From NCBI GenBank assembly GCA_905221605.1, contig CAJNDS010001391.1, positions 565,001-615,000 of the forward strand: a DNA stretch of 50,000 nt, given 5' to 3'. Of this stretch, positions 1-9,410 are shown one piece after another; position 1 is the first letter of the stretch, and each line of letters starts with the position of its first letter. Below the pieces are notes generated by a model. It was not told the origin of the DNA. It did no database searches and saw only the letters and a list, made by a program, of their open reading frames with translations. The translations under genes and the position numbers were made by a program. This stretch comes from Symbiodinium natans (Eukaryota; Sar; Dinophyceae; Suessiales; Symbiodiniaceae).

Positions 1-6
1 TACTAT

Positions 7-45
<39 letters not shown>

Positions 46-823
46 TACTACTACTACTACTACTACTACTGCTACTGCTACTACGACTACTACGACTACT
101 ACGAGTACGACGACTATGACTATTTCTACTACAACAACAACAACAACTACTACAACTACAACTACAACTACAACTACAACTACAACTACAATTACAACTA
201 CAACAACAACTACTACTACTACTGCTACTACTACCGCTACTACTACTACTACTACTCCTACTACTACTGCTGCTACTACTACGACGACTACTACTACTAC
301 TACTACACTACCGCTGCCACTGCTATCGCTACTGCTACTGCTGCTGCTACTGCTACTGCGCTATTGCTACTGCTGCTGCTTCTGCTAGTCTTACTGCTAC
401 CTGCTACCACTACTGCTAGTGTCACACCAGTACCGCCACGACCACCACTACCACTTTTGCGACCACTTCTGCCACTACCACCGCTACTACCACTTCTACC
501 ACTACTACGACTACTACCTCTTCTACCACTACTACCATTATTACCACTACCACTCCTACACTTCTACCACTATTACCACTACCATTACTACTACCACTAC
601 TACCACTTCTACCACTACTAGCATTACTACCACTACTACCACTCCTACCACTACTGCCACTACTACCACTACTACCAGGACTTACACTACTTGCACTACT
701 ACCACTACTATCACTACTACCACTACCAGCACTGCCACTACCACCACCACTACTACCATTATATCCACTACTACCACTACTACCAGACTACCACTACTAC
801 GACTACCACGGCTACCACTACTA
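1..823. repeat. Degenerate (ACT/TAC)n trinucleotide satellite
   Basis: The first ~820 bases are almost entirely ACT/TAC triplets with interruptions (ACA, GCT, CCA, CGA variants), grading from pure ACT at the left edge to ACC/ACT mixtures on the right. All frames are open for long stretches and would give poly-Thr, poly-Leu or Tyr/His-rich peptides; these are by-products of the repeat and are not genes. The left end is cut by the window. Confidence 0.95.
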
Positions 824-1338
824 CCTTGGTTTTGTGCCTTAGTTCCTGGATCGGTTTTCGAAGCATTGTCAGCTTGTCCACTTTCCCGTCCCTGTGACAC
901 TTCATTAGGCCCAAAAACATCCAACAATCAACATCCCAAAGCCTGAATGTCAAGACCCCATGATGTAGGCAGACGTCTGGTATGCCCAGCGGATGGCTCA
1001 GCATTGGGATGGTGGTGTATGCAATGTTTGGCCACTGCCTTCACGGCTGACCCCAGATCGTGCAAGGGTGAGTCTTACCCTTCTACCAGGTGCTGGCACA
1101 CCCTTGTTCCAGACAGGAGCAGGGAAGCCTGGGGGGCAGTCTGCGAGGGACGCTTCAGCACTTTTTGCAGTTTCCCGACTTTGGGATTTCAGGGAGTGCA
1201 CACCGCCGACAGGCTTCAGTCTTGCAGGGATTGCAAATCCCGCATTTTCCCTATGCAAAAAGATATTCGGGAAGCTGTCCAAGGTTGCTGCGGGTTTGTG
1301 GCAGTAGCATTCGCAGATATTCGGAGTTGTGGAGCGAG
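824..1338. other. Non-repetitive stretch, no supported gene
   Basis: Mixed-composition DNA between the trinucleotide satellite and the first 51-bp exon-like unit. Several overlapping frames of 70-160 codons are open on both strands, but none has a recognisable motif and they contradict one another. If the 51-bp units are exons, this stretch would be intron or upstream exon of the same gene. Confidence 0.4.
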
Positions 1339-1389
1339 GTGCGCGCATCCCGTACGCCTGGTGGACCACCTCCGCCAACCCCGACGGAG
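1339..1389 (+). CDS. Candidate 51-nt micro-exon, copy 1 (PPPPTP unit)
   Basis: A 17-codon open segment reading VRASRTPGGPPPPTPTE, preceded by GAG (AG acceptor) and followed by GT. It aligns base for base with the units at 1659-1709 and 2061-2111. The shared length divisible by three, the conserved TPGGPPPPTP frame and splice-compatible ends suggest a duplicated phase-0 exon of a proline-rich protein. It could instead be a dispersed repeat with a fortuitously open frame. No function is assigned. Confidence 0.35.
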
Positions 1390-1658
1390 GTCCGCAAAGA
1401 CGTCAGAGCGCAGCAAAGCAGTTTCCAAGAGTCCACGCTGATTGTGCCAATATGCAGTTGGTTGTGAACATTGAGATGCTCCGATGCAGGAAGGCAAGAT
1501 ACCTCTCCATCTTCCTCACTGTAGCGTTGTTTCCTCACAAAAAGCCCAAATGTTAATCTTGCAGCCCCCTCCCCCGTCCCAATTCATGCCGATGTTTTTT
1601 TGCTTAGACGAGCTTGAGACTCTACCCGGGGGCTTAACATCTGGAGTTGTGGAGCGAG

Positions 1659-1709
1659 GTGCGCGCCTCCGGCACTCCGGGCGGCCCACCTCCACCCACG
1701 CCGGGCCAG
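1659..1709 (+). CDS. Candidate 51-nt micro-exon, copy 2 (PPPPTP unit)
   Basis: Reads VRASGTPGGPPPPTPGQ; preceded by GAG and followed by GC, a donor type also used by two RuBisCO introns in this window. Similarity to the other two units extends slightly upstream (GGAGTTGTGGAGCGAG is shared with copy 1), so the duplicated block includes flanking, presumably intronic, sequence. Confidence 0.35.
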
Positions 1710-2060
1710 GCTTGTGAATGCCGTAGAATGGGCATCCCTGCAGGACTTGTGGTTGTGTGCAGCGCCGAACAACATCTAATTATTCGGTTTTCCTTTTCTC
1801 TAAAGATGTTTCCTGTGTGTGCACTAACAAATTGCCATGCGCCCAACGCGCCTCGTGCTTCAAGGTCCGCAGCACCATGCGTCTCTATTGTCCTCATCGT
1901 AGAGTTGCACACTCTGAGCACTTGCAGTTAGTTCTGCCGACTAAAACATCCCAAACCTAGAACCTCCAACCCCTTTTTCTTTTTGTCAAGTACTGTACTG
2001 AGCAACAGCTGACTTTTTGAGATGCAACCTGGTGCTTGACATCGGGAGTCGCGGGGCGAG

Positions 2061-2111
2061 GTGCGCGCCTCCGGCACTCCGGGCGGCCCACCTCCACCCA
2101 CGCCGGGCCAG
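2061..2111 (+). CDS. Candidate 51-nt micro-exon, copy 3 (PPPPTP unit)
   Basis: Same 51 bases as copy 2, again with AG before and GC after. The upstream flank (CTTGACATCGGGAGTCG) resembles the copy 2 flank (CTTAACATCTGGAGTTG), supporting tandem duplication of an exon plus intron margin. Confidence 0.35.
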
Positions 2112-2643
2112 GCATGAGAAGAAGTCGCAGTAGGACAGATGGTGCAGCATCGGAGTATCAGGATTCTGCAAAGAACCTTGCTGCGGTCCAACCTTGCTCA
2201 CTCCAAGCCTGAATCTTCAGGCCTCTTTTGTGATAAGAAACAGAGAATGAGCATAAGATCGAAAATACGAATTACATGCAGAAACACACAACGAAGCACA
2301 CGCAGATAAGAGTCACGCAACTCAGAAGAATGACAGAATGTAAGCACGACAATACTAGTAAGAGTAATACGAATAGCAGGAACAGAAGTAACAAGAGCAA
2401 TCCTGCTAAGCAGAGTCAGAAGACTAGTACGCATTCTGATAAACATATCAAGAGTAGTCGTATTAATCGATTATCCCCCGAACAAGAATAGGAAAAATAA
2501 TGATAATCATCAGAAGAACATGAGGAAGAGTCCCAAGATTCAACAGGCTGGGGCGCACGTCAGGGGGTCCATGACGCCTCCAGGGCGGGGAGGCCCAGCA
2601 TTTTCAGCTTGGGAGAGGCCGCTTTCAGCCTGATTCTGCGATG

Positions 2644-2714
2644 ATTGGGGCATTGGGGCATTGGGGCATTGGGGCATTGGGGCATTGGGGCATTGGGGCA
2701 TGGGGGGGGGGGGG
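2644..2714. repeat. Octanucleotide satellite (GGGGCATT)n plus G-run
   Basis: About seven perfect 8-bp units ending in a run of 13 G (2702-2714). No gene. Confidence 0.95.
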
Positions 2715-2928
2715 TGGTAAAAGGGTTAAATTGTTGTTGCCGGTTAACGCACCATCAGACTGCTCATGACTGCTCATTCCCTGGCGTTGGGGCCATTTGC
2801 CAGCTACTGCGCATAATTGCGATGTGTAGTGACTCGGACATGTGGACTGTGTGGACGCTTGCGGCCAGTTGCTGATTATGGTAGGAAAGAAGCAGAACGC
2901 CTAGCACCTGTAGCCTCCGAATGCAGCT

Positions 2929-3222
2929 GTGTCGCCCAGGCCTGCGGCTTTCACGCCCAATCTGCAGGGGAGCTACGGCATCAACCCCTTCACTCCGGGA
3001 GGGATTCCGGGACAACCGGCGACTCCGGTCGGACAGTTCGGAGCACCCGTGCCCTTCACACCTGGGGGGCCGCCGCCGCCAACCCCAGGAGCTCCCACAA
3101 CGCCAGCCGCACTTAGCCACCCACCACGCACACCTTCCTATCTGCCTGGCTCTGCCAACGCTCCTACTACGCCAGTCGCGCTGCAGAAAGACGAGAAGTC
3201 GGTTAAGACCGAGAGCGCGTGA
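2929..3222 (+). CDS. Candidate terminal exon of a proline-rich protein
   Basis: An open frame ending in TGA at 3220-3222. It encodes a Pro/Gly/Thr-rich tail with repeated FTPGG motifs (NPFTPGGIPGQ, VPFTPGGPPPPTPGA), then a Ser/Pro stretch and a charged end (QKDEKSVKTESA). The PFTPGGPPPPTPG segment is the protein-level counterpart of the three upstream 51-nt units, which makes this the likely last exon of the same gene. The start given is only the first ATG in frame; the true exon start is unknown, with CAG at about 2938 a possible acceptor. Low-complexity, probably disordered; the protein family is not recognised. Confidence 0.4.
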   Translation: MSPRPAAFTPNLQGSYGINPFTPGGIPGQPATPVGQFGAPVPFTPGGPPPPTPGAPTTPAALSHPPRTPSYLPGSANAPTTPVALQKDEKSVKTESA

Positions 3223-4192
3223 AAGAAAACCTTCATCGATGCTTACAGTGTCACTTTTCTGCTCGGATGTCTGCAGTTGACTCAGTGCAGTCCTCATGGG
3301 ACTCAAGGGTATAGGTTTTATCTATTTGGTTTCGGTACACAAGCGGCCGATTTCGCGGCGCAGGTGGTGTTTGAGCAGCGCTGCAGCAGCTCCCTGCTCA
3401 TCGCTACAGAGGCGTGGCGGCGTGGGGCGTGGCCCCGTGGTTTTCGGATGTCTCTCCAGGGTTGAAAGCCTTGAGCCTCGACCTACCCGAGCTCAGACAA
3501 GCTTGCGAGTGTCCAGGACAGGGCGGCGTGCATTGTCTTGGATCCCGCCAGTGCATTGTGCGCAGGGAAACAACTCACCAGTGCTCGACCCGCGATGTGA
3601 TTCCTTCGGTGACAAGTTGCATGCTTCCTGCAAGTCTTGCAAGGTCTTGGCTGTTCAGGAACCGTGGGTGGCCTCTTGACTCCCGATCTCGAAACAATCC
3701 ATAACAATCCAACAGGCTGAGGGCGAGCAGGCCGTCCCCGACGTGGAGCCGCCCAGGCCCGGCCTGGATGTCTTAAGGATCCGGTGTCGGCAGCTGATGT
3801 ATTAGTATTTGGGTAATTTGTTAAGAAGTTGGGACTGGCCCGTCCATGTTTGACCGCAGTATTTGGGTCTGTCCATCATGAGCTTGGCCTAAGCCTTCAT
3901 GAAAGCCACAGAGCATCGAGATAGGAGAAAAACAACGATGACGCCCTCCGGCTCCCTCCTTGAGGGTTACAAGTAGCTTTTCAAGGTGTTTTTTTTGGGG
4001 CGAAAAAGCGCGTGAACTCTTGAACATGCGAAGCCCAGGGTGCCACCTCCATCGAAGCAGCTGGGGGTGTACGAACTGCATCAGCAAGTGGGGCCCTTGG
4101 ATGGCGGTGTCCAGCGAAAAAAGTGAAGAGACCGGCATGTGGGTTGGTTGAGTCTCTCGACCTCCCTCTCCCTCCTGCTTGCAGAGTAGGAC
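3223..4192. other. No supported gene
   Basis: Unique-looking DNA. Frames up to about 127 codons are open on both strands but carry no recognisable motif, and none has a convincing start or splice context. Confidence 0.5.
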
Positions 4193-4274
4193 GCATGTGT
4201 GCATGTGTGCATGTGTGCATGTGTGCATGTGTGCATGTGTGCATGTGTGCATGTGTGCATGTGTGCATGTGTGT
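4193..4274. repeat. Octanucleotide satellite (GCATGTGT)n
   Basis: About ten perfect 8-bp units. The minus strand gives a spurious MHTCTHAH-type open frame through it. Confidence 0.95.
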
Positions 4275-6100
4275 CACAACACTAAGGGGTTCCAACGTGA
4301 AGGGTAAGAGTCGCCTGCGACGGTGTGGCACACCTGGCCGATGCCTCTGAGGATGCCAGAGAGATCCTCTACCAAGCCCTGAGGACCTTGCTTGGGTGTG
4401 GCATCGTAGGGTGCACTTCTGGGTTTTCGGACAGTTTTTGGGGGGGTAGGTTTGAAGTGCGAGGGCTGGGCTGTGGCGTGCTGTTGACGTCTTGAAGCGA
4501 GCTTGCTCCGGGTTGAATGTTGTTCGGGACGATGCTGTTTTCACATCGTGTAGTTGTTACGCCTGGCAGTCGCCTGGAATGGCATGTGTCACGGCGTTGT
4601 CAGGTTCATGAGTCATCCCCACATGCTCGAGCCAAAGACTCAGAAGCCCTCAACCTTGCCGAAATACAGTACACAGCCGCAACCTTCATCTAACTTGGGT
4701 GCAGGGCTCAGCCGCTAAGTGCGCCGAGTGATTCCACGGTCTCACAGCACCGGGTGAGTTCTCGCCAATCCGACGTGGTCAATTTCTGACCGCAGTCCCA
4801 GAGGTCGACATCAGGGGATAGACAAGGCATGCTAGGCCCTAGCCCTAGGCCCCAGGCTCTAGGCGGGGTCAGAAAGATCAATGCTTCCTATTGAGCACGC
4901 TTCGCCAGCCTTCTTCAGGCCGTGCCAGCCTGGTTTGTCTTTGAGCCATGCCGAGAGTTTAAGTAAATGGTCATTTATGTCTTACAGACGGTCCTGAGTC
5001 CTAATCATAGATGCCAAGGGTATGCAAGTCCGATTCGTCTCCATTTTTCCCGGCATGGGGCCTGGCGCTTTCCGGGCCAGAGATCGTGCTGTTCGCAGGT
5101 CATGAGCTGCAAATGCAGATCAGAAGCTACCCGTATCACCACAGCGGGCTTGGAACCCGAAGCTTCAGCTTCTAATGCCCGGAGTTCATGTAGTTGGGGT
5201 GAAAACATAGCAAGTGCTAGTAGTATCTAGTAATCTAGTACTAGTAGTTACCTGTTGGTACTTATAAGCTACATGGCAACACAGCAAATCTCCGTGAGGC
5301 TTAGTATCGAGGCCCGGGCCTGGGCAGCCGCTTCGAGCGTCGCCATCTCTCCGTCAGAGCGCCCCAAAAAAGGGGGGCCACAACGAACCACGAAGGACAA
5401 ACCGAACAAACGTTGCGCAGATAGCATCAGGTATCTTTTCTGCTTCAAATGCCCCGCTCCATAGGAAAAGATAGGAAGCCGCCATGGAGCAGATGTGTTG
5501 ATAACCAGGGACACGAAGGGGTTGTACATGACCCTTAGCTGCGCGGAGGCTCGTTGGATGATGTTGGTGTCATTAGTCACTTTATCAACTGCCATCTGGC
5601 CCCTTGTAATATGCAATGGAACAGTCATTGGTCATGTCCAATCCAATCGTTGATTGTGGCTCAAGCATTTACGTCAAAAGTAGCTGTTTTTTCGTGGCGT
5701 GACGCAATCTCCCAGCTCGAGGCCCAGCAATGTCCGGGACCGTGCAAGTTCGAACAAAATCATTCATTCACTCTTCCCATCTCTGGCCTGTGCCCCTCAA
5801 TGTCAGTTGCTTGAAGTTTGCTTGAAGTCGTCGCCTCCAATGGCAACCGTAGTATGCCTTTCTTAACCCGGAGTTCGAAGGCAATGGTGACGCTGGCGAT
5901 GTGCATCTGCTAGGAATGCAGCTTGGCAGCCGGGTTTTTATTCGCCGCTTGCTTTCTTGCTTTCTTTTGAGCTGAGAATACAGAAATATGGAGAACACCT
6001 CGCTGAGTTGAGCAAAGGGCTGTCGAAATCACTTGCAAAGGACCAACACTGCAGCTGGATGTTAGGATGATGCCTGCTAGTAAAGGTGTCGACGTCTTGC
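4275..6100. other. Mostly featureless spacer upstream of the gene array
   Basis: No gene can be supported. A 119-codon minus-strand frame (5269-5628) is the most protein-like open stretch, but it lacks a recognisable domain, and an overlapping plus-strand frame is equally open. Short CTAGTA-type repeats lie near 5210-5245. The 3' part should contain the promoter of the first RuBisCO gene; no standard promoter element is visible, as expected for dinoflagellates. Confidence 0.4.
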
Positions 6101-6198
6101 TAGCGTCCTGTCATTCTGATTTTGACCATCGCAAATTTTCTCGCAGGTCTGCTTGTGTGCCTGTTTTGTAGAAATACAGTTCGCCCCTTGTATTCTCA

Positions 6199-9016
6199 AT
6201 GGCGCAGCGAACGTCGGCGACCCTGGCGCTGGGCGGCTTGGCCGGTGGGCTGGCATACTTGAGCTCGGGCAGCCAGGCCTTTGCAGCTGCGCCGGCGACT
6301 TCGAACCTCCGCCAGCAGCGTGCGGCCCATGCCGCTCAGGCGCCTGCATCCTCGGCTTCCACATCTCTGCCAGCCATGATGGCTGGTGGCGCGGTTCTCG
6401 CCGCTGCTGCTGCATCTGGACGCACCAGCCGCTCGCATGGCAGCACGCCCCTCCCAACCACCGTGCCAGTGAGGAAATCGGCAACGGCCCGCAAGGCCCT
6501 GGACCAGTCCAGCCGTTACGCCGACCTGTCGCTGGATGAGGCCACGCTCATCAAGAAACTCGGCTGCGATATGGATCTTATGGGGTTGGCCGCGCTTGTA
6601 TAAGTCGTTTCTTCGTAATTAGGTAGTAGCGCGAGATAAGGAACGGCAAGCACGTGCTGGTGGCGTACATCATGAAGCCGAAGGCAGGATACGACTACCT
6701 TGCTACCGCGGCACACTTTGCCGCCGAGTCCTCTACGGGCACCAACGTGAATGTGTGCACCACGGACGACTTTACCAAGTCCGTGGATGCTCTGGTGTAC
6801 TACATCGACCCCGACAGCGAGGAGATGAAGATCGCCTACCCAAATCTGTTGTTCGACCGCAACATCATCGATGGCCGCGCCATGATGTGCTCCTTCCTGA
6901 CCCTATCCATCGGCAACAACCAGGGCTTGGCGCTCGGTTAGGATGCCGTCTGAATCTGTTGAGATGTGTGCTGTGTGTTTGCAGTAGCTTGAGATGAGGC
7001 ATGGGCGACGTCGAGTACGGCAAGATCTACGACTTCTACTTGCCGCCTGAGTTCCTCCGCCTGTACGACGGCCCGGCCGTGAACGTGGAAGACATGTGGC
7101 GCATCCTGGGCAAGGGCACCAGCAACGGTGGCCTCGTGGTGGGCACCATCATCAAGCCCAAGCTCGGCCTGCAGCCCAAGCCATTCGGCGAGGCCTGCTA
7201 CGCGTTCTGGCAGGGTGGCGACTTCATCAAGAACGATGAGCCCCAGGGCAACCAGGTGTTCTGCCAGATGAACGAGGTCATCCCAGAGGTTGTGAAGGCC
7301 ATGAGGGCCTGCATCAAGGAGACCGGGGTGGGTAAGCTGTTCTCTGCCAACATCACGGCGGATGATCCCAACGAGATGATCGCCCGCGGCAAGTACTGTC
7401 TGTCCCAGTTCGGTCCTTTGTCCGAGAATTGCGCATTCTTGGTGGACGGATACGTTGCGGGAGGCACGGCCGTGACCTGCGCCCGCCGCAACTTCCCAGG
7501 ACAGTTCCTGCACTACCACCGTGCCGGACATGGATCCGTGACTAGCCCCCAGACCCAGCGTGGTTACACCGCCTTTGTGCACACCAAGATCTCCCGAGTC
7601 ATCGGCGCGTCCGGCATCCACACCGGCACCATGAGCTTCGGCAAGATGGAGGGCGATGCCTCCGACAAGAACATTGCCTTCATGCTGCAGGACGATGCGG
7701 CCGATGGCCCGTACTATCACCAGCCGTGGGAAGGCATGAAGCAGACGACCCCCATCATCTCTGGCGGCATGAACGCGCTCCGCTTGCCGGCCTTCTTCGA
7801 GAACTTGGGCCACTCCAACGTGATCCTCACCGCCGGTGGCGGCTCTTTCGGACACAAGGATGGCCCCAAGCCCGGTGCCGTCTCGTGCCGCCAGGGCGAG
7901 GAGGCCTGGAAGGCCTGGAAGGCAGGCCAGTACGGCAACATCAGCTTGAGTGACGGCGTCATTGAGTTCGCGAAGACGCACGAGGAGATCAAGGGTGCCT
8001 TCCTGACCTTCCAGAAGGACGCCGACCAGATCTACCCGGGATGGAAGGAGAAGCTGGGCTACACGGGCGAGTCCTCGGTGCAGGCGGCCAGCTTCGACTG
8101 GGCCAAGAAGGCATCTGCCGCGGCCTTCGTGGGCTGCAGTGCCCCAGAGCGCACGGTCCAGGTCGCCCGGGCGGTCACTCCGTACGAGTTGCAGGAGAAC
8201 GTCTATGCCGACCTGGAGTTCACCAACGACGTCGGCTACCTGCCTGATGGCACTCCCATGAACCGGGCAGGCAACGCCATCAACCACCCGGAGACCATCG
8301 GCCCTGACAGTCACGCTCCGGGCTCCCCTCTGCCACGCGCTCACTTCGTGAACTCTGTGGGTTACCTGCCCGATGGCACTCCTCTGAATGCAGCCGGCAA
8401 CGCCATCAACCACCCGGAGACCATGCAGCCGGACTCTCACACCCCCGGTTCTCCTCTGCCAGCATCCGCGTATGCAGCTGACATCGGCTACCTGGTGGAT
8501 GGCACTCCGATGGAGACAGCTGGCAACAACTCTGTGAGGGGTGGTGCTGCGCCCGCAGCTGCCCCTGCACAGGCGCCCGTGGTTGCGGCGGCCGCCTTTG
8601 TCGGCTCCTCGGCAGCGACCCCCTCCAAGGTCAGGCACGCTGGAAACTTCGCCTACTCCTTCCAGAAGGACTCCTGGGCCGACCTGGAGTTCAGCAACGA
8701 CATCGGCTACCTGCCGGACGGCACGCCCATGAACAAGGCCGGGAATGCGATCAACCACCCGGAGAACATTCAGCCGGACAGCCATGCTCCGGGATCTCCC
8801 TTGCCTTCGGCCATCTTCGTGAACGACGTCGGCTACCTGCCAGACGGCACCCCGCTCAACAAGGCCGGCAACGCCATCAACCACCCCGAGAACATCCAGC
8901 CGGACCTTCACACTCCCGGTTCGCCGCTGCCTGCCTCCGTCTACGCGCAGGACGTGGGCTACCTTGTGGACGGCACGCCCATGAGCAGTGCTGGCAACCT
9001 TTCTGTGCAGCAGTGA
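6199..9016 (+). CDS. rbcL: RuBisCO form II precursor with 2-module repeat tail, copy R1
   Basis: Predicted 885-aa precursor from exons 6199-6554, 6641-6924 and 6999-9016 (TGA). Form II RuBisCO fixes CO2 onto ribulose bisphosphate in the plastid. Residues 1-101 are a plastid leader: hydrophobic segment ~8-22, AFAAAP at 28-33, a basic Ser/Ala-rich stretch, then a second hydrophobic segment ~59-72. The enzyme starts at DQSSRY (102) and ends near 568, about the length of the R. rubrum enzyme. Visible active-site features are KPKLGL (K266), [10 protein letters not shown] (carbamylated-lysine equivalent K291, with D293/E294), HYHRAGHG (385-392) and FGKMEGD (loop-6 lysine K429). The tail has GYLxDGTP motifs at 626, 668, 710, 783, 825 and 867, with AFVG at 589 and 746. 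Intron 1 (86 bp) is GA-AG and intron 2 (74 bp) GC-AG; both are required to restore the conserved LIK-NGKHV and NNQG-MGDV joins. A pyrimidine-rich tract ending CGCAG at 6146 could accept the spliced leader. Confidence 0.93.
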
Positions 9017-9410
9017 GTATGGTGCACTTTCTCCAATTTTCCACTTCGAATTTGCCAAGCAGATGTGTAGGCTCATAAAGGCTCCTATCAGATGTGGTAC
9101 TTGTAGTCTCAAGCCAATTGGAAGATCTTGAAAGCCTGGTGATCCTGCTTCGGTGGAGCTACAGTCCAGAGGACCGCATAGCAACGCCACCGCAATCCGA
9201 AAATCCGAAAATCCGAAATTTCGCCAGCCCCCGGGGCCGGTCAGATTTAAAGCAGCGAGATGCAGCGAAGCGAAAGAGGATTCGAAAGCGTCGACAAACG
9301 GTCAGACTAGATCACCAAAACTGGCTTCTGACGACCCGATTCATCTCCGCAGCTTTTGCACAAGGTGCGATTTAGAGGACAAGGGTGCTTTGAGATAGCT
9401 TCTTGGACCA
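9017..9410. other. R1-R2 spacer
   Basis: A 394-bp spacer with a short run of three AATCCGAA octamers near 9195-9220. CCGCAG at 9347-9352 followed by CT is a candidate spliced-leader acceptor 59 nt before the next ATG. From about 9376 the DNA matches the 5' flanks of S2 and S3 (AGGACAAGGGTGCTTTGAG and on). Confidence 0.6.

Noticed and set aside
116-946. Poly-Thr, poly-Leu and His/Tyr-rich frames at the left edge
   Set aside because: Direct translation of a trinucleotide satellite; all frames are open.
5000-5210. A possible tRNA (GCAAGTCCGATTCGTCTCC resembling a T-arm)
   Set aside because: No matching acceptor stem, anticodon arm or D-arm could be folded around it.
6938-9190. Long minus-strand frames opposite each RuBisCO gene (750 codons here; similar at 10151-12124, 15865-18222, 27003-28778, 33711-35927)
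   Set aside because: They are mirror images of a GC-rich coding strand with strong codon bias. They run across the intron/exon boundaries of the sense gene, have no recognisable motifs, and vary exactly as the sense gene does.
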